The notes: generated from the letters alone by a model not told the origin. A stretch of DNA of 64,000 nt from Dendrocalamus latiflorus (GCA_017311315.1 CM029617.1:13869455-13933454); one strand, 5' to 3'; numbered from the stretch's first letter, positions 1 through 12,106 are shown. Program-made: numbers and translations.

Positions 1-1074
1 TCTTTACGGCCTTTCATTTTGTTGTAGAACCAGCCATTTGAAAAAGAAAAATAAGCTCAATGCATATAAGCTCTTTTGAAAGATGTAACATACGAAGTTT
101 ACACTCAATTAGAAGAGTGTTGACAAATTGGATGTATATAACTTTGTTGGATGCATGTATATTACTACCCTCCAGGCATCTACTATTCAAGGTAGAACAG
201 TATAGTTAGGAATATTTAAAACAAAATACTTAGTAGATAAAGGCATATTCCCTGAATAATCAAGTGAAAGGAAGTCACAGTTCTTAGTTGCTTACGACTG
301 TACAGAACTTACATCAACTACGAACTGTATTTGATTACTATGGTTACTATACAGACAATATGGTTACTCCACAGACATATCTTCTGCTGCAAGATTATAG
401 GAGCATTCCGTGTCATCAAAAATACAATGTTATAGAAGAAACTTACAGTTGTTCCTATCAGTGATGACCCCCAAAAAGACCTCTAAAGCACATAACCAAA
501 ACAGGTGGCAGTCGGCTCAATGTGCACTCCACCGAGCACAAATCCATCCTCAGCTACTTGGCACAGCTATCACAAATAGGATAGCTGCAATGAGGCACAC
601 TCATGTCCACGTCTGCTTGTTGTATCTCAGGTAACTCATTTAGCTAGGATGATGCCTGGTCAATAATGTTGATAGTCCACATGGTGTAAGATTAAACCGA
701 CCTAGATAATCAGCATGTTAACATAATCACAATCTAAAAACATGTCCTGTAAATTTTGATAACCCAACAATCAGACAACAACCATTTAGACAAAGAGCTA
801 TTGGGTAGTAAAAATATGCTAAATAAATTCTTCGAACCACAAAAAGAGGCAAAGATGTACAACACATACTGAAGGGCTAACGCATTGAACTATGCTCAAT
901 TGTCGGATTAAAAATAAAACACAGGAAATGGACAACATCCTATCTTTGCTAATCTGTAGAACACTATTTTTTTAATCTCACCATGATCAAAGGCAAGTGT
1001 TCTTAGTAACCCACTCTAACAGCTAGCTATTCATTAGTACCTCACTCTCATCGACCAAGGGATCTGGTTGTTGA
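1..1074. other. No supportable gene
   Basis: A/T-rich sequence with short open frames only. Around 410-640 there are splice-like signals on both strands, but no protein family that I recognise. It could be intron or the body of a larger transposon that begins left of the window. Confidence 0.5.
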
Positions 1075-1184
1075 CATACATACATACATACGTACGTACG
1101 TACGTACGTACGTACGTACGTACGTACGTACGTACATACATACATACATACATACATACATACATACATACATACATACATACA
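1075..1184. repeat. Compound (CATA)n/(CGTA)n/(CATA)n microsatellite
   Basis: Seen directly: CATA units to about 1090, CGTA units at 1091-1134 and CATA units again to 1184. The CGTA core is self-complementary (ACGT). The open frames through it, with Tyr/Val/Cys/Met or Tyr/Ile/His/Thr repeats, are artefacts of the repeat. It abuts the left target duplication of the SINE. Confidence 0.97.
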
Positions 1185-1198
1185 TTGTGCGCCATGTT

Positions 1199-1364
1199 TG
1201 AAGGGCGGGCCTGGCGCATTGGTGGAGTCTCTCCATTGTGCGCTGGAGGTCGCGGGTTCGAATCAGCCTCTCTGCAAAGCAGGGGAAAGGCTGCCTAGAA
1301 AATCCCCTTCCCTAAACCCCACACAGTGTGAGAGCTTCGGCACTGGGTACGCCCTTTTTTTTTC
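1199..1364 (+). mobile_element. tRNA-derived SINE (grass ZmSINE-like)
   Basis: The body starts with a tRNA-like A-box region near 1211-1226 and has a perfect B box, GGTTCGAATC, at 1255-1264. It ends in CACTGGGTACGCCC and a T run, the 3' end typical of grass tRNA-derived SINEs. It is flanked by a perfect 14-bp target duplication, TTGTGCGCCATGTT, at 1185-1198 and 1365-1378. Such elements are Pol III-transcribed and mobilised by LINE reverse transcriptase. The perfect duplication suggests a fairly recent insertion. The family name is from memory of the consensus; the SINE class is secure. Confidence 0.9.
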
Positions 1365-1378
1365 TTGTGCGCCATGTT

Positions 1379-1887
1379 ACCTTCCACTACTCTATACCTT
1401 AGTAAGGTTGATGCTGTGCTCCTGTCTTTTTCATACCCATTTGCTGCGTGTTCCTGCTCAGTTTATCCATGTTGTTCTTTTGTTGATTGGCTTACCAATA
1501 ATTTTATTTTGTCTGCAAGTTTCCTATGAGCTCGTTTACTGTGTAATTCAATAATTATTATGGCTAACATGTTTGCTTTGAGGTCAGCCTAATATGCAGA
1601 TAGCAAACAGCAAGTGTTGATACTATGCTCCTGTCTTTTTAATAGCCATTTGATGCGTGTGTTCCTACAGCGCTCCTGTTGTAAGGTAAGTCAGCATCAT
1701 GTTATTGTAACACTAATGATCTATTCTTTGACATATGTGTGTGCTGCAATCATTAGATTTGGACATGTCAGTATCCCTGCTTTGTTCTCATTGGATAGTT
1801 CGTTCATATGTAGTTTAGCAAAGTCTTTCTTCCCATCACCCTTTTTGCCTTACTGGAACTACAAACCACTAATTAGTCCTGCATAGG
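1379..1887. other. Non-coding, with a diverged direct duplication
   Basis: No gene seen. About 50 bp at 1409-1460 recurs diverged at 1617-1668, sharing ATGCTCCTGTC, TTTTT and GCGTGTTCCT stretches. This is probably a small local duplication or two copies of a degraded repeat. Confidence 0.5.
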
Positions 1888-2261
1888 CAATGCTTGCACA
1901 GTACCCTTCCCACTCCCTTGAGCAGTATTCCTGGCTTAGCCTTACCGGTTAGATGGCAGCTAAATCCCTTAAGGATTCTATTTCAGTTAAGCCGAATCCA
2001 TTAGGGATTCTATTCCTTGTAAGAGTTGGAGTCAGAATACAAGTCCAGTTCGGACTCTTACTTGTAATCAGCAGTTATATATAGCTTGAGATCCAATATT
2101 TGGGGACAAGCAAGAAGTAATAAAGAGTTTTAGTATTAGTTACCCTTCCCCTGTTCTGGTCCTGCTGGCGGCGCGCAAACTGGGAAGATCTGGCCGTCAC
2201 CAAGGCCAAGGGCTGCCGCCGGCGAGTCACAGCTACGCCTTACGATCCAGGGGCTGTGACA
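1888..2261 (+). mobile_element. LTR (5' LTR remnant of a gypsy element)
   Basis: The sequence ends in CTGTGACA about three bases before an iMet-type primer-binding site and is followed by a gag-like frame, so it is the 3' part of a 5' LTR. It carries TATATATA at 2076-2083 and AATAAA near 2118. The left boundary is uncertain: TG occurs near 1883-1891, but no target duplication could be paired because the rest of the element is missing downstream of about 2815. Confidence 0.65.
2076..2083 (+). promoter_or_regulatory. TATA box of LTR fragment
   Basis: TATATATA about 180 bp before the LTR end, followed by an AATAAA near 2118. This spacing is normal for a plant LTR promoter and polyadenylation region. 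Confidence 0.5.
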
Positions 2262-2263
2262 AC

Positions 2264-2815
2264 TTGGTATCAGCTATGACCGGGTCCGATTCCGGCGAAG
2301 AGGCCAGCTCAGTTAGCGCAATACTCAAGGCGATCCAGGAACAGATGACCGAGATGCAGTCGACGATGGCGGATTTGAAGCGGCAGAGCATCACCACCAA
2401 CAGCAAAATCACAGCGCTGGAATCCGGGGGCGTTGCGGCTGTATCTACGCCCGGCGTAATGCCGATCCCACCAGGAACCATCCCCTCGGGCTCCACCGTC
2501 TCGTCGGCTTCTCTGGGGGATTTTTTCACCAGCGGCTTCAGACCATCAACCACGGCCTTTCCCAGCCTGGAGGATCCCATCAACCACCCCATCTTTCACC
2601 AACCATACCAAGTTCCATCTGCCGCCCCCCCATACTGCAATTCCGACGACCACCACCGACGCCATGTTCCGCCTACCACCACCTATACCACAATTTCTTC
2701 ACCATCCGCCGACATTTTCGCACAACCCTATGGGCCAGCGCCAACAATTGCCATCCAACTCATATTCCCATGCACCCAGATACCACCGGCTGGATTTTTC
2801 CACTTATGATGCTAA
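2264..2815 (+). pseudogene. Truncated gypsy-type Gag, N-terminal part
   Basis: The frame encodes a Ser/Thr/Pro-rich N-terminus with a heptad-like stretch (ILKAIQEQMTEMQSTMADLK, about residues 20-40). In another frame near 2793-2812 it has LDFSTYDAK, which resembles the conserved start of the gypsy retrotransposon gag domain. The two parts are in different frames, so there is at least one frameshift. Homology stops at about 2815, where unrelated DNA begins; no pol follows. Only the start of a gag gene is left, so no activity is expected. Confidence 0.7.
2265..2275 (+). promoter_or_regulatory. Primer-binding site (initiator Met tRNA)
   Basis: TGGTATCAGCT lies just after the LTR end. It matches the plant iMet-tRNA complement TGGTATCAGAGC in its first nine bases, then is damaged. 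Confidence 0.7.
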
Positions 2816-4202
2816 ACCGATAAGTAGCACTATGTTATCGGTAATAGAACCATGCTTTACTGAGTATTGAGAGCTTCCATATTCATGATAATTGGGAGAA
2901 CAAATCCAAATCTTATGTTTACACACCTTGCACATCCCAGCATCAATAAATAATGACAGGCATAAAGTATGCTCGTCCCTAATTCAATGCGATCAACCAA
3001 ATGTAGCCGTGTTTTTTAGGGGTAATATGAAAGAAAGAGATGTTATTGTGTAAACTCATTTTTGATAGCATGTTACTGCAAAACTCAACATGTACCTGCC
3101 GATATTCTCTGTAGGCAGCATCTTTTTCCATGAACTCGTCACTGCTTCCAAGTAAATTTTTGTAAGATTATCTTAACCGGCGAACAAACTAGGTAAATGA
3201 GTGAACTGTTGGTGCATAGGTGAGAGATTTTTCATCGCTATGGAATTGCCTGCAAAACATTAATTTCCATTAGACTATTTTTCAGCATTCTTATAAAAGG
3301 TCATGTCTGCTATACTGAAGAAACAAAGAAAGGTGATTCAGATTTTCAAGGAATGCTATACTAACATCAATGAAGACACTATCCTCCTCTATATCTCATG
3401 GCTAACGAAGAAATAAACCGCATCAACAACACTTCAGATTTAGCATCTCAAGAAGAGGCGTGTGAAACCATTTCTACATTGGCGATAGCAAGGAGAATTC
3501 TCATCAGCATAGCATGATTTTTTCGAGCAAAAAGAAACTTAATTCTAACACAGCACATTGCAAAATTTAAGAAACCAGTTCTATCCCACAAATACACGAA
3601 CCCACAAATAAGGTGGTTGGGATAGCCTAAGTGGAGTGTACCAAATTGGATCGAAGATCAATGGCTGATCTGATCACAACCAAGAACACAAAATTAATCA
3701 ATCAAGTACAAAGAACCTGAAACTAGAGAGAACCAGCACGCACCAGAGGTGCTCGATGAAATGCCTATGTGCCGCCTATTGCCCCGATCTCTGGAAGATC
3801 ACATCGTGCTCCACCCCTGAATATCAATTAACTTAAAACAAGACTTGGCACAAGCAAAATCCATGCCTTGAAACAAAGATGAAATTCGGTTCTAAAAGAA
3901 CTTACATTTTATTGGACCTCTCCAAGCGGCGGTGAGGCATCGTTGGGGAGTAGTCGACCAGGGGAGGCGCACGAGAGCGGTGGCGGCGGCGTGAGGCGCA
4001 GGGGCCGGGAGCGGTGGCGGCGGCGTGGGGCGAAGGGCCGGGAGTGGGGGCGCTAAAAACGCGATGCAAGGGAAGCGGTGGAGAGGAGCGATGATAGAAG
4101 GACGCGCAGCACCACGGTGCAGGGAGCAGTGGCGTAGGGGAGGGGCGGCGGTGGAGTGGAGCGTCATAGTGGAGCGCACAACGGGCGCGGAGACGTCGCA
4201 GG
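2816..4202. other. Non-coding with one exon-like block; GC-rich at the right
   Basis: On the minus strand a reading block encoding SSDEFMEKDAAYREYRQ ends at about 3106 exactly before a GTACATG donor-like sequence. It looks like an exon but I do not recognise the protein. From 3915 the DNA is GC-rich with GGCGGCG-type low complexity, like the 5' end of a grass gene. Given the CACTA-like terminus at 5028, this may be transposon-carried gene sequence. Confidence 0.4.
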
Positions 4203-4765
4203 TAGAGATGGGCAATGGGTACCCGATACCCGAATATCTGACGAGTTTTATTCGATAAAGAGACGGGTATAAAAAATTTTATATACCCATGGGTACGTTA
4301 TTGGACGAAATCCTCTACCCGCCGGGTAGGCGGGTGCGGGTGTGGGTATATACTACCCATACCCGTCTACCCGCGGGTAATGAATACCCGCATTAGACAA
4401 CTAGATATCTCACTCAAATGTTAATTTTATTATCTACTTGTTGTTGATTGTTTATTTGTTTGTCATATGTTGATATGGTCATGTCAAGTATGTTTATGTG
4501 ATGTACTAATTTTGATCATTAGACGTTTTTGTGCTTGGTATGTATGATTAATGAATGTCTAAATTGATGATATTCTTATCTGTTGAATTGGGTATGCTTG
4601 CGGGTACGGGTTACCCGTCGGGTAGTAATACCCGCGCGGGTACGGGTATGGGTAAATTTTCCTACCCGCGTGCGGATACGGGTAACCCGACGGGTAAATT
4701 TACACCTAGCGGGTACGGGTATGGAATGGCAATACCTGATGGGTATTTACCCGTTGCCATCTCTA
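4203..4765. mobile_element. Non-autonomous hAT-type element (563 bp)
   Basis: The terminal inverted repeats begin TAGAGATGGgCAAtGGGTA on the left and, on the opposite strand at the right, TAGAGATGGCAACGGGTA. An exact 8-bp target duplication, GTCGCAGG, lies at 4195-4202 and 4766-4773, the hAT signature. Subterminal regions are full of ACCCGTACCC/GGGTACGGGT blocks in both orientations, typical binding-site clusters of this family. No transposase frame is present. It sits inside GC-rich DNA, which reads continuously if the element is removed. Confidence 0.92.
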
Positions 4766-4899
4766 GTCGCAGGGGAGCAGCGGCGGTAGGGGAGGCGCAG
4801 GGGAGCAATTGGATCGTGAGGGCACTTAGGGTTGAGGGGGCGACTGAGGAGGTCTTTAATTAAATAGATTAGATTCATTTTAAAGATTACTTAGTTTTA

Positions 4900-5028
4900 C
4901 CTCCTAATTTTGAGACAACTTTGAAAACGACTCAAGAAACGTCTCTATATGTTACATGGTTATGAATGTAGAGATGCACAAAAAAAGTCAAAAGAAAAAC
5001 GTCTCTACCAGACTATTCTATTGTAGTG
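4900..5028. mobile_element. CACTA-like terminus
   Basis: The sequence ends in TTGTAGTG at 5021-5028, on the other strand CACTACAA, the usual CACTA terminal motif. GTCTCTA occurs at about 4941 and 5001 and inverted near 4969, consistent with subterminal repeats. Directly to the right begins LTR sequence of element D. No matching left terminus was found, so the element would start left of the window, or this end is orphaned. Confidence 0.45.
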
Positions 5029-7304
5029 ACTATAATTAAAAGATAGAGCTTAATTTTTGATAAATTTATAAAGAAAAAGCGGATAAATCGGAGTTTATGT
5101 GGAGGAGAACAGACTCTCGAAAGATCTATTAGGAAAATAAATTCCTGAAAATAGAGAGAGAAAGGAGAATATACTCTAGAATATTTCCTTCGGATTTAAT
5201 TTAATAAAAGGCTAGAGACTAACAAGTAGGCCCTACTGATTTTTCGTATTGTCCAAAATAAAGGAAATTATGGAAGATAAGTTTATTTGGCTGACTAGTG
5301 GGACCATGGTTTATGGATCAAGTCCATGGGATTGACTTAGGTCTACGGCAAACTCAGTGCACCGGAGCTAAGTGGATGATAAGTGGGGCCCACATGTCAT
5401 TGAGAAGGACCTAGGGCTTCGAGTATGCTGATGTGGCAGACAAATGTGATGACATATGGAAAAAGAGATGACATGGATCCTACGTGGCAGTGACGCAGCT
5501 GTCAACTTGGCATGCTGACATTGCAGTGCATTGCGGCGGGTGAGCTAGCAATGAGGCTTGCATGGCTGCAAAGTATGCTCTATGCATTGATGTGGTAGGT
5601 GTAGGACCCAGATTTTAACATCCGGCATCCCCTGTGATTCCGCCGCACTATTCCCTGGATCAGTAGATAGTGCTCACAGGTTACAGTTTTGAACATCAAA
5701 GGACATATCATGCGGAAGCATAAATATAATAGAAGACTTACACATGGGCCGATTAGGCCGAAATCAATAAGATGCAACAGCGGAAACGAAGCACACAGGT
5801 GGGACCCTCAAGATATGCCCACAGGCAGCCAACTGGGGGTTCGCGACCTAGCCCTTGACGACTTCATCTTCTTCTCCATCATGACCAAGAGTAATGTTGA
5901 AGCGTAGTGATCTGGTTACTGATTCTGAATTTGTTATGAGAGCGAGTCTGAGCACAAACCACCGTGCTCCGCGAGCAATACACAGGATGCAAATAAATAG
6001 TATGCATGGCTTGTCAAAGGAGAGGCTCATGTTATTTTATTCGCCATAAATTGCTTTAAGTAGCATTATTATTTAATCATAGTGTTATTGTTGTTACCTA
6101 AAACTCCAAACAACGATTGTCATAATTGACTTAATCCACCAAAGATACACTTTCTTTATTGATTGTTGTTTAAGGCTCCAAACAGCGAGTGCCATCATTT
6201 ACTAAATCCACCGAACATATACTTTCTATATGGAGTGTTGTCTAAACTCCAAACAGCAAGTGTCATCGTTTATTTAATCCGCCGATCATACTCTTTCTAT
6301 ACTGATTGCTGTCTAAAACTCCAAACAGCGAATGTTATCATTTATTTTGAATCCACCAAAATATTTTGTGTCCTGAATTCCTAATAATCCAATCCTGTAA
6401 TTGCTATTTATCAACTCTTCACTTCTGAATTCTAATGATTCTCTAACATATTTACTTTCAAATCCACCGATATCATTTATATCAGGACTTTCTAACAATT
6501 CAATCCTTTCGGTTATTGATCCAAAACCATAATTTGCTCTTCCAGTAATTAACCCTATTTTCCATTACCCATCTTTAACTAATTCACTAGTATACATCCA
6601 CCAGGAACATTATTGATCAAGTTTATACTCCAATTGTAATATCTCCAAATTCCTAAAAATTCAATTCATCCATCTAGTATTTGATCAAATCCTAATAATC
6701 CCATTATCGCCAACATCTTCCAAGAATTTATATTTGTTATCAGTGTCGTAATCCAGCAATTACCTTTGCACTACCTAATTCTCCAAAATCCTTTAATTCA
6801 TTCATCTAGCCAATCTATTCACTCTACAATTCAATGATAATCTAGTACATTTAATTTGGATCCACCAATTTATTTTCCCGGAATTCACACTATCATTTCC
6901 TGTGGTAATCGACACGAAATCTACCAACATCTTTATATGTTTACTACCAACATCCATCTTCTTTACTCACGACTCTATTTATTCTTCCTGACATTTTATT
7001 TTGTGAGAAGTATTACCATTATTTAAAAATATAATACATAGAAATTCCCTGAGACCTAGCAGTTTTGAACAAAACATAATGTGTAAAAGAATGCAATAAT
7101 AATAGCGATCCAGATTCCATCCACCGTTACATGGCCTCTGCACCATATTCTAGACCTTCAGCGTTATAGCCGCTTACATTATCACTGGGACGACACCCAG
7201 GGCAACACAAATCAGGGTCTTTCTCTGCCCTCCACTTTACCAATCCCACCCACAAAATTTTTGAAATAGAACTATATCTGGTAAGGTTCTGATGTCCGCC
7301 CTTG

Positions 7305-7367
7305 ACCGTGGGCACGGCTATTCGAATAGTTTTGACTCTGCAGAGTTTGCATACTTTACCCACAAGA
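7305..7367 (-). other. Conserved hairpin module, copy in LTR B
   Basis: Three consecutive self-complementary blocks: CCGT/ACGG (7306-7317, four-base loop), CTATTCGAATAG (7318-7329) and ACTCTGCAGAGT (7335-7346), then CCCAC at 7359-7363, which could alternatively pair with GTGGG at 7308-7312. Related modules occur in LTR D and LTR A. It lies downstream of the LTR TATA box in transcription direction, so it would be in the RNA. Confidence 0.7.
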
Positions 7368-9445
7368 GACAGTTCAGTTGTTGCCCCTTAGTCGTGCGGT
7401 TGAGCAAACCATCACAATAACCGTTCAAAGTACCTCTCCCATTCCATCATTTCACCCTATGGGTCGCTCCCACTTGCGGTGGGTCCCATTTGTTGTGTGG
7501 TATGTTCTCCTTCTGAACGTCTAGCAGTTGGCTACCCACACTGCTAGCCCGCCACAGCAGAACTTCACCCTCTACGAGTGTCCAATTCAAGCCGTCTCAC
7601 AGACAGCCGTTTGCACTACCTCACCTCCTCCTCCTGTGAGGATGACTTTCAGGGTCCGGTAAATCTACTAAGCCAAGTTTTACTTTACAGACTTGTGGTT
7701 GTACTTGTTTTACACAGGAGGTCATGACAAGATTCAGTCCTTAGGGTTATCTAGGCGGTTCTACCACTAACCACACTCTCGTGCACCGCTGCACCATACC
7801 CCCGAACCATCCACCCAGATAGATAAGCAGTTTGAGGTTTTTAGGGATCATAAAATAATCATATCTAACATATACCAGTCATTACCACCATGGCTGCCCA
7901 ACTAAATTTTCTCATGATTAAAGTGATGCTTGGGCGTCCTTGCGCCCATGAGTATCTAGGCAATACTAAGCATGGCATATAATTACGGACTTATTTTCGA
8001 AAAGTTACTATTATAATTTTTGCTAGGGCGACAGGGTTCACATATTCAATATTCCAAAGGAGGTGTAATATTAATCAAGTTAAATAATTGGCATATAACT
8101 AGAATTTTAAATTAAACATGTATTTGCATATAAAATAACAGCATGCAATTTGATAATTTAAACAAAAGTAATTTTGCAGAAAATGTAGGTTTAACATGAT
8201 CAAAGTATTGACTCGCCTTGCGCGGTTTACCGCGGTCATGAGCTCACTCAAAGCTTTCTCATTTGTTGATCTTGAGCTTCTGGTCTTTATCTTCCCCGCT
8301 ATCTTGATCTCACTTGACCCATTGAATCTTCAGGACTTCAATTTCTACTTATGCGATAAACAACTGAATCCAAATAAAGGCAAATAACTCAAAAGATCCA
8401 AACAACTTCAAGTAAACTCAATTTAGCTTTATTATGAGTTCATGGATGATCTGGGGTGATGTGAGGCAAGATGGATGGGGCGCGGGGTATTGACGGAGTC
8501 AAACGGAGTGAGAGCGAAGTGATTGAATGGCCAAGGAAGATTTACTGAGATGAATGCTAAGGAAAGTTCATGATACTAGAATATTCTCAGGAATGTTCTG
8601 CTTCAGATTTGAGGATGGCCATGCCTAACTGACTTTAGGATATCAGGGATTGATCTTTTATTCAATAACTTCTTTTACCATTTTTATATTTATTTAGGGA
8701 GTTCCATGCATTAGGTTAGTCCTACAGATTGGTGTAGGAGTTTAGTGTATTAAATTTATCTTTAGGGTATGTATTCCTCCTAACATAGGTTATGGTATTT
8801 TATGGGATTCTATTTACCAATTATTCAAGATATACTCCTAATGATTAGTTTAATAATTTAGTGCCGCATGAGAGTATTTAATTATCTCAGTGATGTTTAA
8901 TAGAAGTTTTTAATATATTCTTATTTGTTACTCATCTGCAGCTATTGGTCATTATATTACATGTTTCTTTGGATTGTTTTACTGGTGAGATTATCTCAAC
9001 GTCTGATGACCTAGGGCTACTGTACTTTAGCATCTATACACTGACATGACTTTTCATTTGGAGATACTCTGAGGACCCGCTGTCATTGTTACTTTATCCT
9101 TTGCATTGGCATCTTGCATATTTTAACTAAACTTCTATTTACATAGGACCGAGCTTGTTATACCCAAATTTTATTCCACTAAATTCATCGTTGAGATTTA
9201 TTTATCGGTGACGTGCTAATGGCGAGGATTTTATTAGGGCCTTCTAATTTAAATGTTTATGGTCACATCCTGTTGTTTAATTAATTTTACGAAGAGGCCT
9301 AATTTAATTAAACCTACCATTGAGATTTATTTAATGGCAGCATGTTAAATGTTAGGGCATATATTTAATTACGGTCCAGGGTAATCTTTTTAATTTAAAA
9401 CTTTGCTTTCATAGTTATCAATTTTATTCCCCTTAAATTTAACTT

Positions 9446-9447
<2 letters not shown>

Positions 9448-9511
<64 letters not shown>
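9448..9511. repeat. (TA)n microsatellite, about 32 units
   Basis: Uninterrupted TA dinucleotides inside solo LTR B. Length is likely polymorphic and could be imprecise in assembly. Confidence 0.97.
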
Positions 9512-9514
<3 letters not shown>

Positions 9515-9777
9515 GGATTTTTTTATTAAATTTGGACATTAAGCAAAACCATATTTTATTGATGTCTTTAATTGGTAATTAGACCTCAAATAAATATTTA
9601 AGCTATATTAGTTGCTCATATAATAAATAATCAAATATTAAATCTTAGTTAACCATATTTTATATCCTTATTAAATTTATTAGCTGCCCTAGATTATTCC
9701 TAATTTTTCCTTGATTGTTCTTAATTGAAACAGATTACTAAAAAATAGAAATGCAAAAAGGAAATGCGAAGAGAGTG

Positions 9778-9838
9778 AGTCGAACCCGAGACTTCCTAGC
9801 TAACGCGCGGCGGGACTGGCCAACTCGGCTACAACCCT
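9778..9838 (-). other. tRNA-like A-box/B-box module
   Basis: The minus strand reads TAGCCGAGTTGG, a match to the Pol III A-box consensus, and about 35 bases later GGTTCGACTC, a near B box. T-rich runs follow downstream. The T-arm and anticodon stem do not pair well, so it is not a functional tRNA gene. It may be a degenerate tRNA or a SINE head captured in the LTR. Confidence 0.45.
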
Positions 9839-10547
9839 CATGCGACAGAGGAAATCGCACATACACATAAGAAGTAGGGGGTGGCCGGGTGCCCAAAACA
9901 GAGGAGGCGGCGCTGCGGCTCTGGCGTCGGCAGCGCCGGCGGGGCAAGGCTTGGGACCCGGCCGCGATAGGTAAAATGGGACCCCAGGGCGCTACGTAGG
10001 CCAGTGGTGTCCGTATTTTGGCTCGGGCAGCGACGCAGCGTGACCGAGATGGCTCACAGCGGCCGGCCACAGAGAGGAAAGAGCAAACGGCGGCGCTGAT
10101 GTGGGAGGATGAGCTACAGGGGGTTAAGGGAAGGCTTACCGTGCGATTGGTCGGGCCAGGGAGGTACCGAGGCGCGTCGGCAGTGTGAGACTGGGGTGGG
10201 CCGCAGCTGGGAAAAGCTTCGGGGCACCGCGGTGAAGCTCCCACAACAAGGAATTGGGGACAACTCACATGAGGACGAATCAGCGGTGGAAATGGCGGCG
10301 ACGGCCGGCAATGGGGTAGAACGGCTGGTGCGCGTGCCCTGGTGAACGAGAGTGCAATTAGCTCGGGAAGGGGGCAGAGGGGAAGTGGAGGCGCAAGGTG
10401 ACGCGGTTGTATTGGTGATAGCGTCGCAGAAGAGCTGGGAATAGCGAGGAGGCACAGGCGGGCGTGCAGCTGCACTGGCGGTGGGGTGAGCGGGGAAAGG
10501 ATGAGGAGGAGAGGGGAGGCGCCGGAAGGCCTAGAGGGGGCCAGAGG

Positions 10548-10556
10548 CTTCTTATA
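10548..10556 (-). promoter_or_regulatory. TATA box of solo LTR B
   Basis: The minus strand reads TATAAGAAG at the edge of the GC-rich body, in the same position as the TATA box of solo LTR A. Confidence 0.55.
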
Positions 10557-12106
10557 GCGTAGGGGAGGGGAGGCGCGGTGGCAGGCTCACGGGCGTGGCC
10601 AGGCGAGGGGCGTAGAGCGCGGCGACGTGACAGGGCAGAGCTCTGGCGACGCGGCGCATGGCAAGGTTGCAGCTTTTCGCACGCGTGCCATGTGATGCGA
10701 CGGAGCAGGGCAGGGGCGACCGCTGGGCAGAGCTTCGGCGCGGGGGAGAGAAGGAAAGAGGGGGACGCGGAGGGCGCTCGGCCACAGAAGGGAGGAGGGA
10801 GAAGGAGAAAAGAAAGGAGGCACGGCACAAAGGGGAAGGAAAAAGAGAGAACGGAAGGAGGAGGGGCCCACGTGCAGGGTAGAAAAGAGAGGGAGAGGCA
10901 CATGCAGTGACAGGAAGAAAATGGGGAAGATGGGAAAATAAAATGCTGGAGCTAGATTTGAAATTTTAGATTTCTAATTTAAGTTTTAATTTGCATTAGG
11001 GCTTGTTGATTTAAATTTTAGCATGACATTCAAAGCATACATTTTTCATTTAAGTTTTGTGTCTATCTGGTTGGATTTTTCATTTCAAGTCTTGATTCAT
11101 ATGTCTAGATACAAAAACTATCATCCCTCTATTTTTGACTTTTATTTAGTTCTGATTTTGTATATAGATTTGAATTTCGACCTTGGGTTTTGTTTGCTAC
11201 TTGAATTTAAAAGTAGGCATTTTTGACTTAATCATCTAGGGATTAAGTCTAAGATTCTTATACTTTTATTTTATTGGCTTGAATTTGAAGTTAAGATTCT
11301 GGTAATTTTTGAATTCATGATATGTAAAGTCACTCTATATTTTTATTATTTACATGATCATTATTTGTATTTCAGATTATTCTTGGTTATTAATTTGCAC
11401 AATACAAAACTCGAAAAGATTCCAAATAAATATTCAAAAGAAGTTTTGAACATCAGCAAAATGCTAGAAAAGTTTTTAAAAACTCTATATTTTTGAATAC
11501 TTGAAATTTTAGGATGTTACAGCAGGACACCTAGGCGGCTGACTATGTTGGATCGACGGTCGAGGTGCTTCGGCACCAGCAACGGTGAGCAGGTGGCAAT
11601 CTGAACATCAGTGAGGGCACCAAGGCCTTTACTGCGCCATAGCGGGCTCATCCCATGGCTTAGATTGGCTAGGGAGGTGGGCGTGGTGGTCGGCGGCGAC
11701 ATGGACAACAGCACTGGCTTAGATGGCGACGAAAACTGGCGAGGAGGGCTAGGCGAGGGTCAGTGTGGCACGCATTATGTTTCTGGGATCATGGCAATGC
11801 CACCTATCTCAATGTGTGGATCGGAGATCGATGGACAAGACCGGTGGCGAGATTCCTACGGAGAGAAACATGGGTGAATGGCGAACTCCGAGCGGTGGTG
11901 ATGCAATGGCCTTAGTGAAATGCGAAGGAGAAAGAAGGGAACAAGGCAAACCTTGAGGTGAAGATGGCGAGGGATGTGGTGGCAATTGCTCAATGAAGTT
12001 GGTGATGGCGTTGACTTGATTACGGCGCCAGACAATGGAATCGATGGTGCGATGCATGGAAATGATTAGGGTGGCTCGGATGGTGATTTAGGAGGGTATC
12101 AGCACT

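Larger units (their letters stand above)
5600..11521 (-). mobile_element. Solo LTR B (5.9 kb) of a chromovirus-type element
   Basis: On the plus strand it runs from TGTAGGACCC to GGATGTTACA. The flanks GTAGG (5595-5599) and GCAGG (11522-11526) form a 5-bp duplication with one mismatch. No internal domain is present, so it is a solo LTR left by LTR-LTR recombination. Architecture matches solo LTR A: a conserved hairpin module (7305-7367), an AT-rich middle, a GC-rich body (about 9890-10900) and a minus-strand TATA box. The length is unusual and the 8400-9780 AT-rich part may include a further insertion. Open frames in the GC-rich body are artefacts of low stop density. Confidence 0.8.

Noticed and set aside
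2828..2845. Left end of a CACTA element (CACTATG)
   Set aside because: Beyond CACTA it does not match the right end at 5028, and the adjacent three bases do not form a target duplication with it.
9778..9838. Functional tRNA gene
   Set aside because: Boxes A and B are good but the T stem, anticodon stem and acceptor do not pair.
9738..10910. Long open frames, up to 245 codons
   Set aside because: Same situation in the GC-rich body of solo LTR B; no domain and no splice context.
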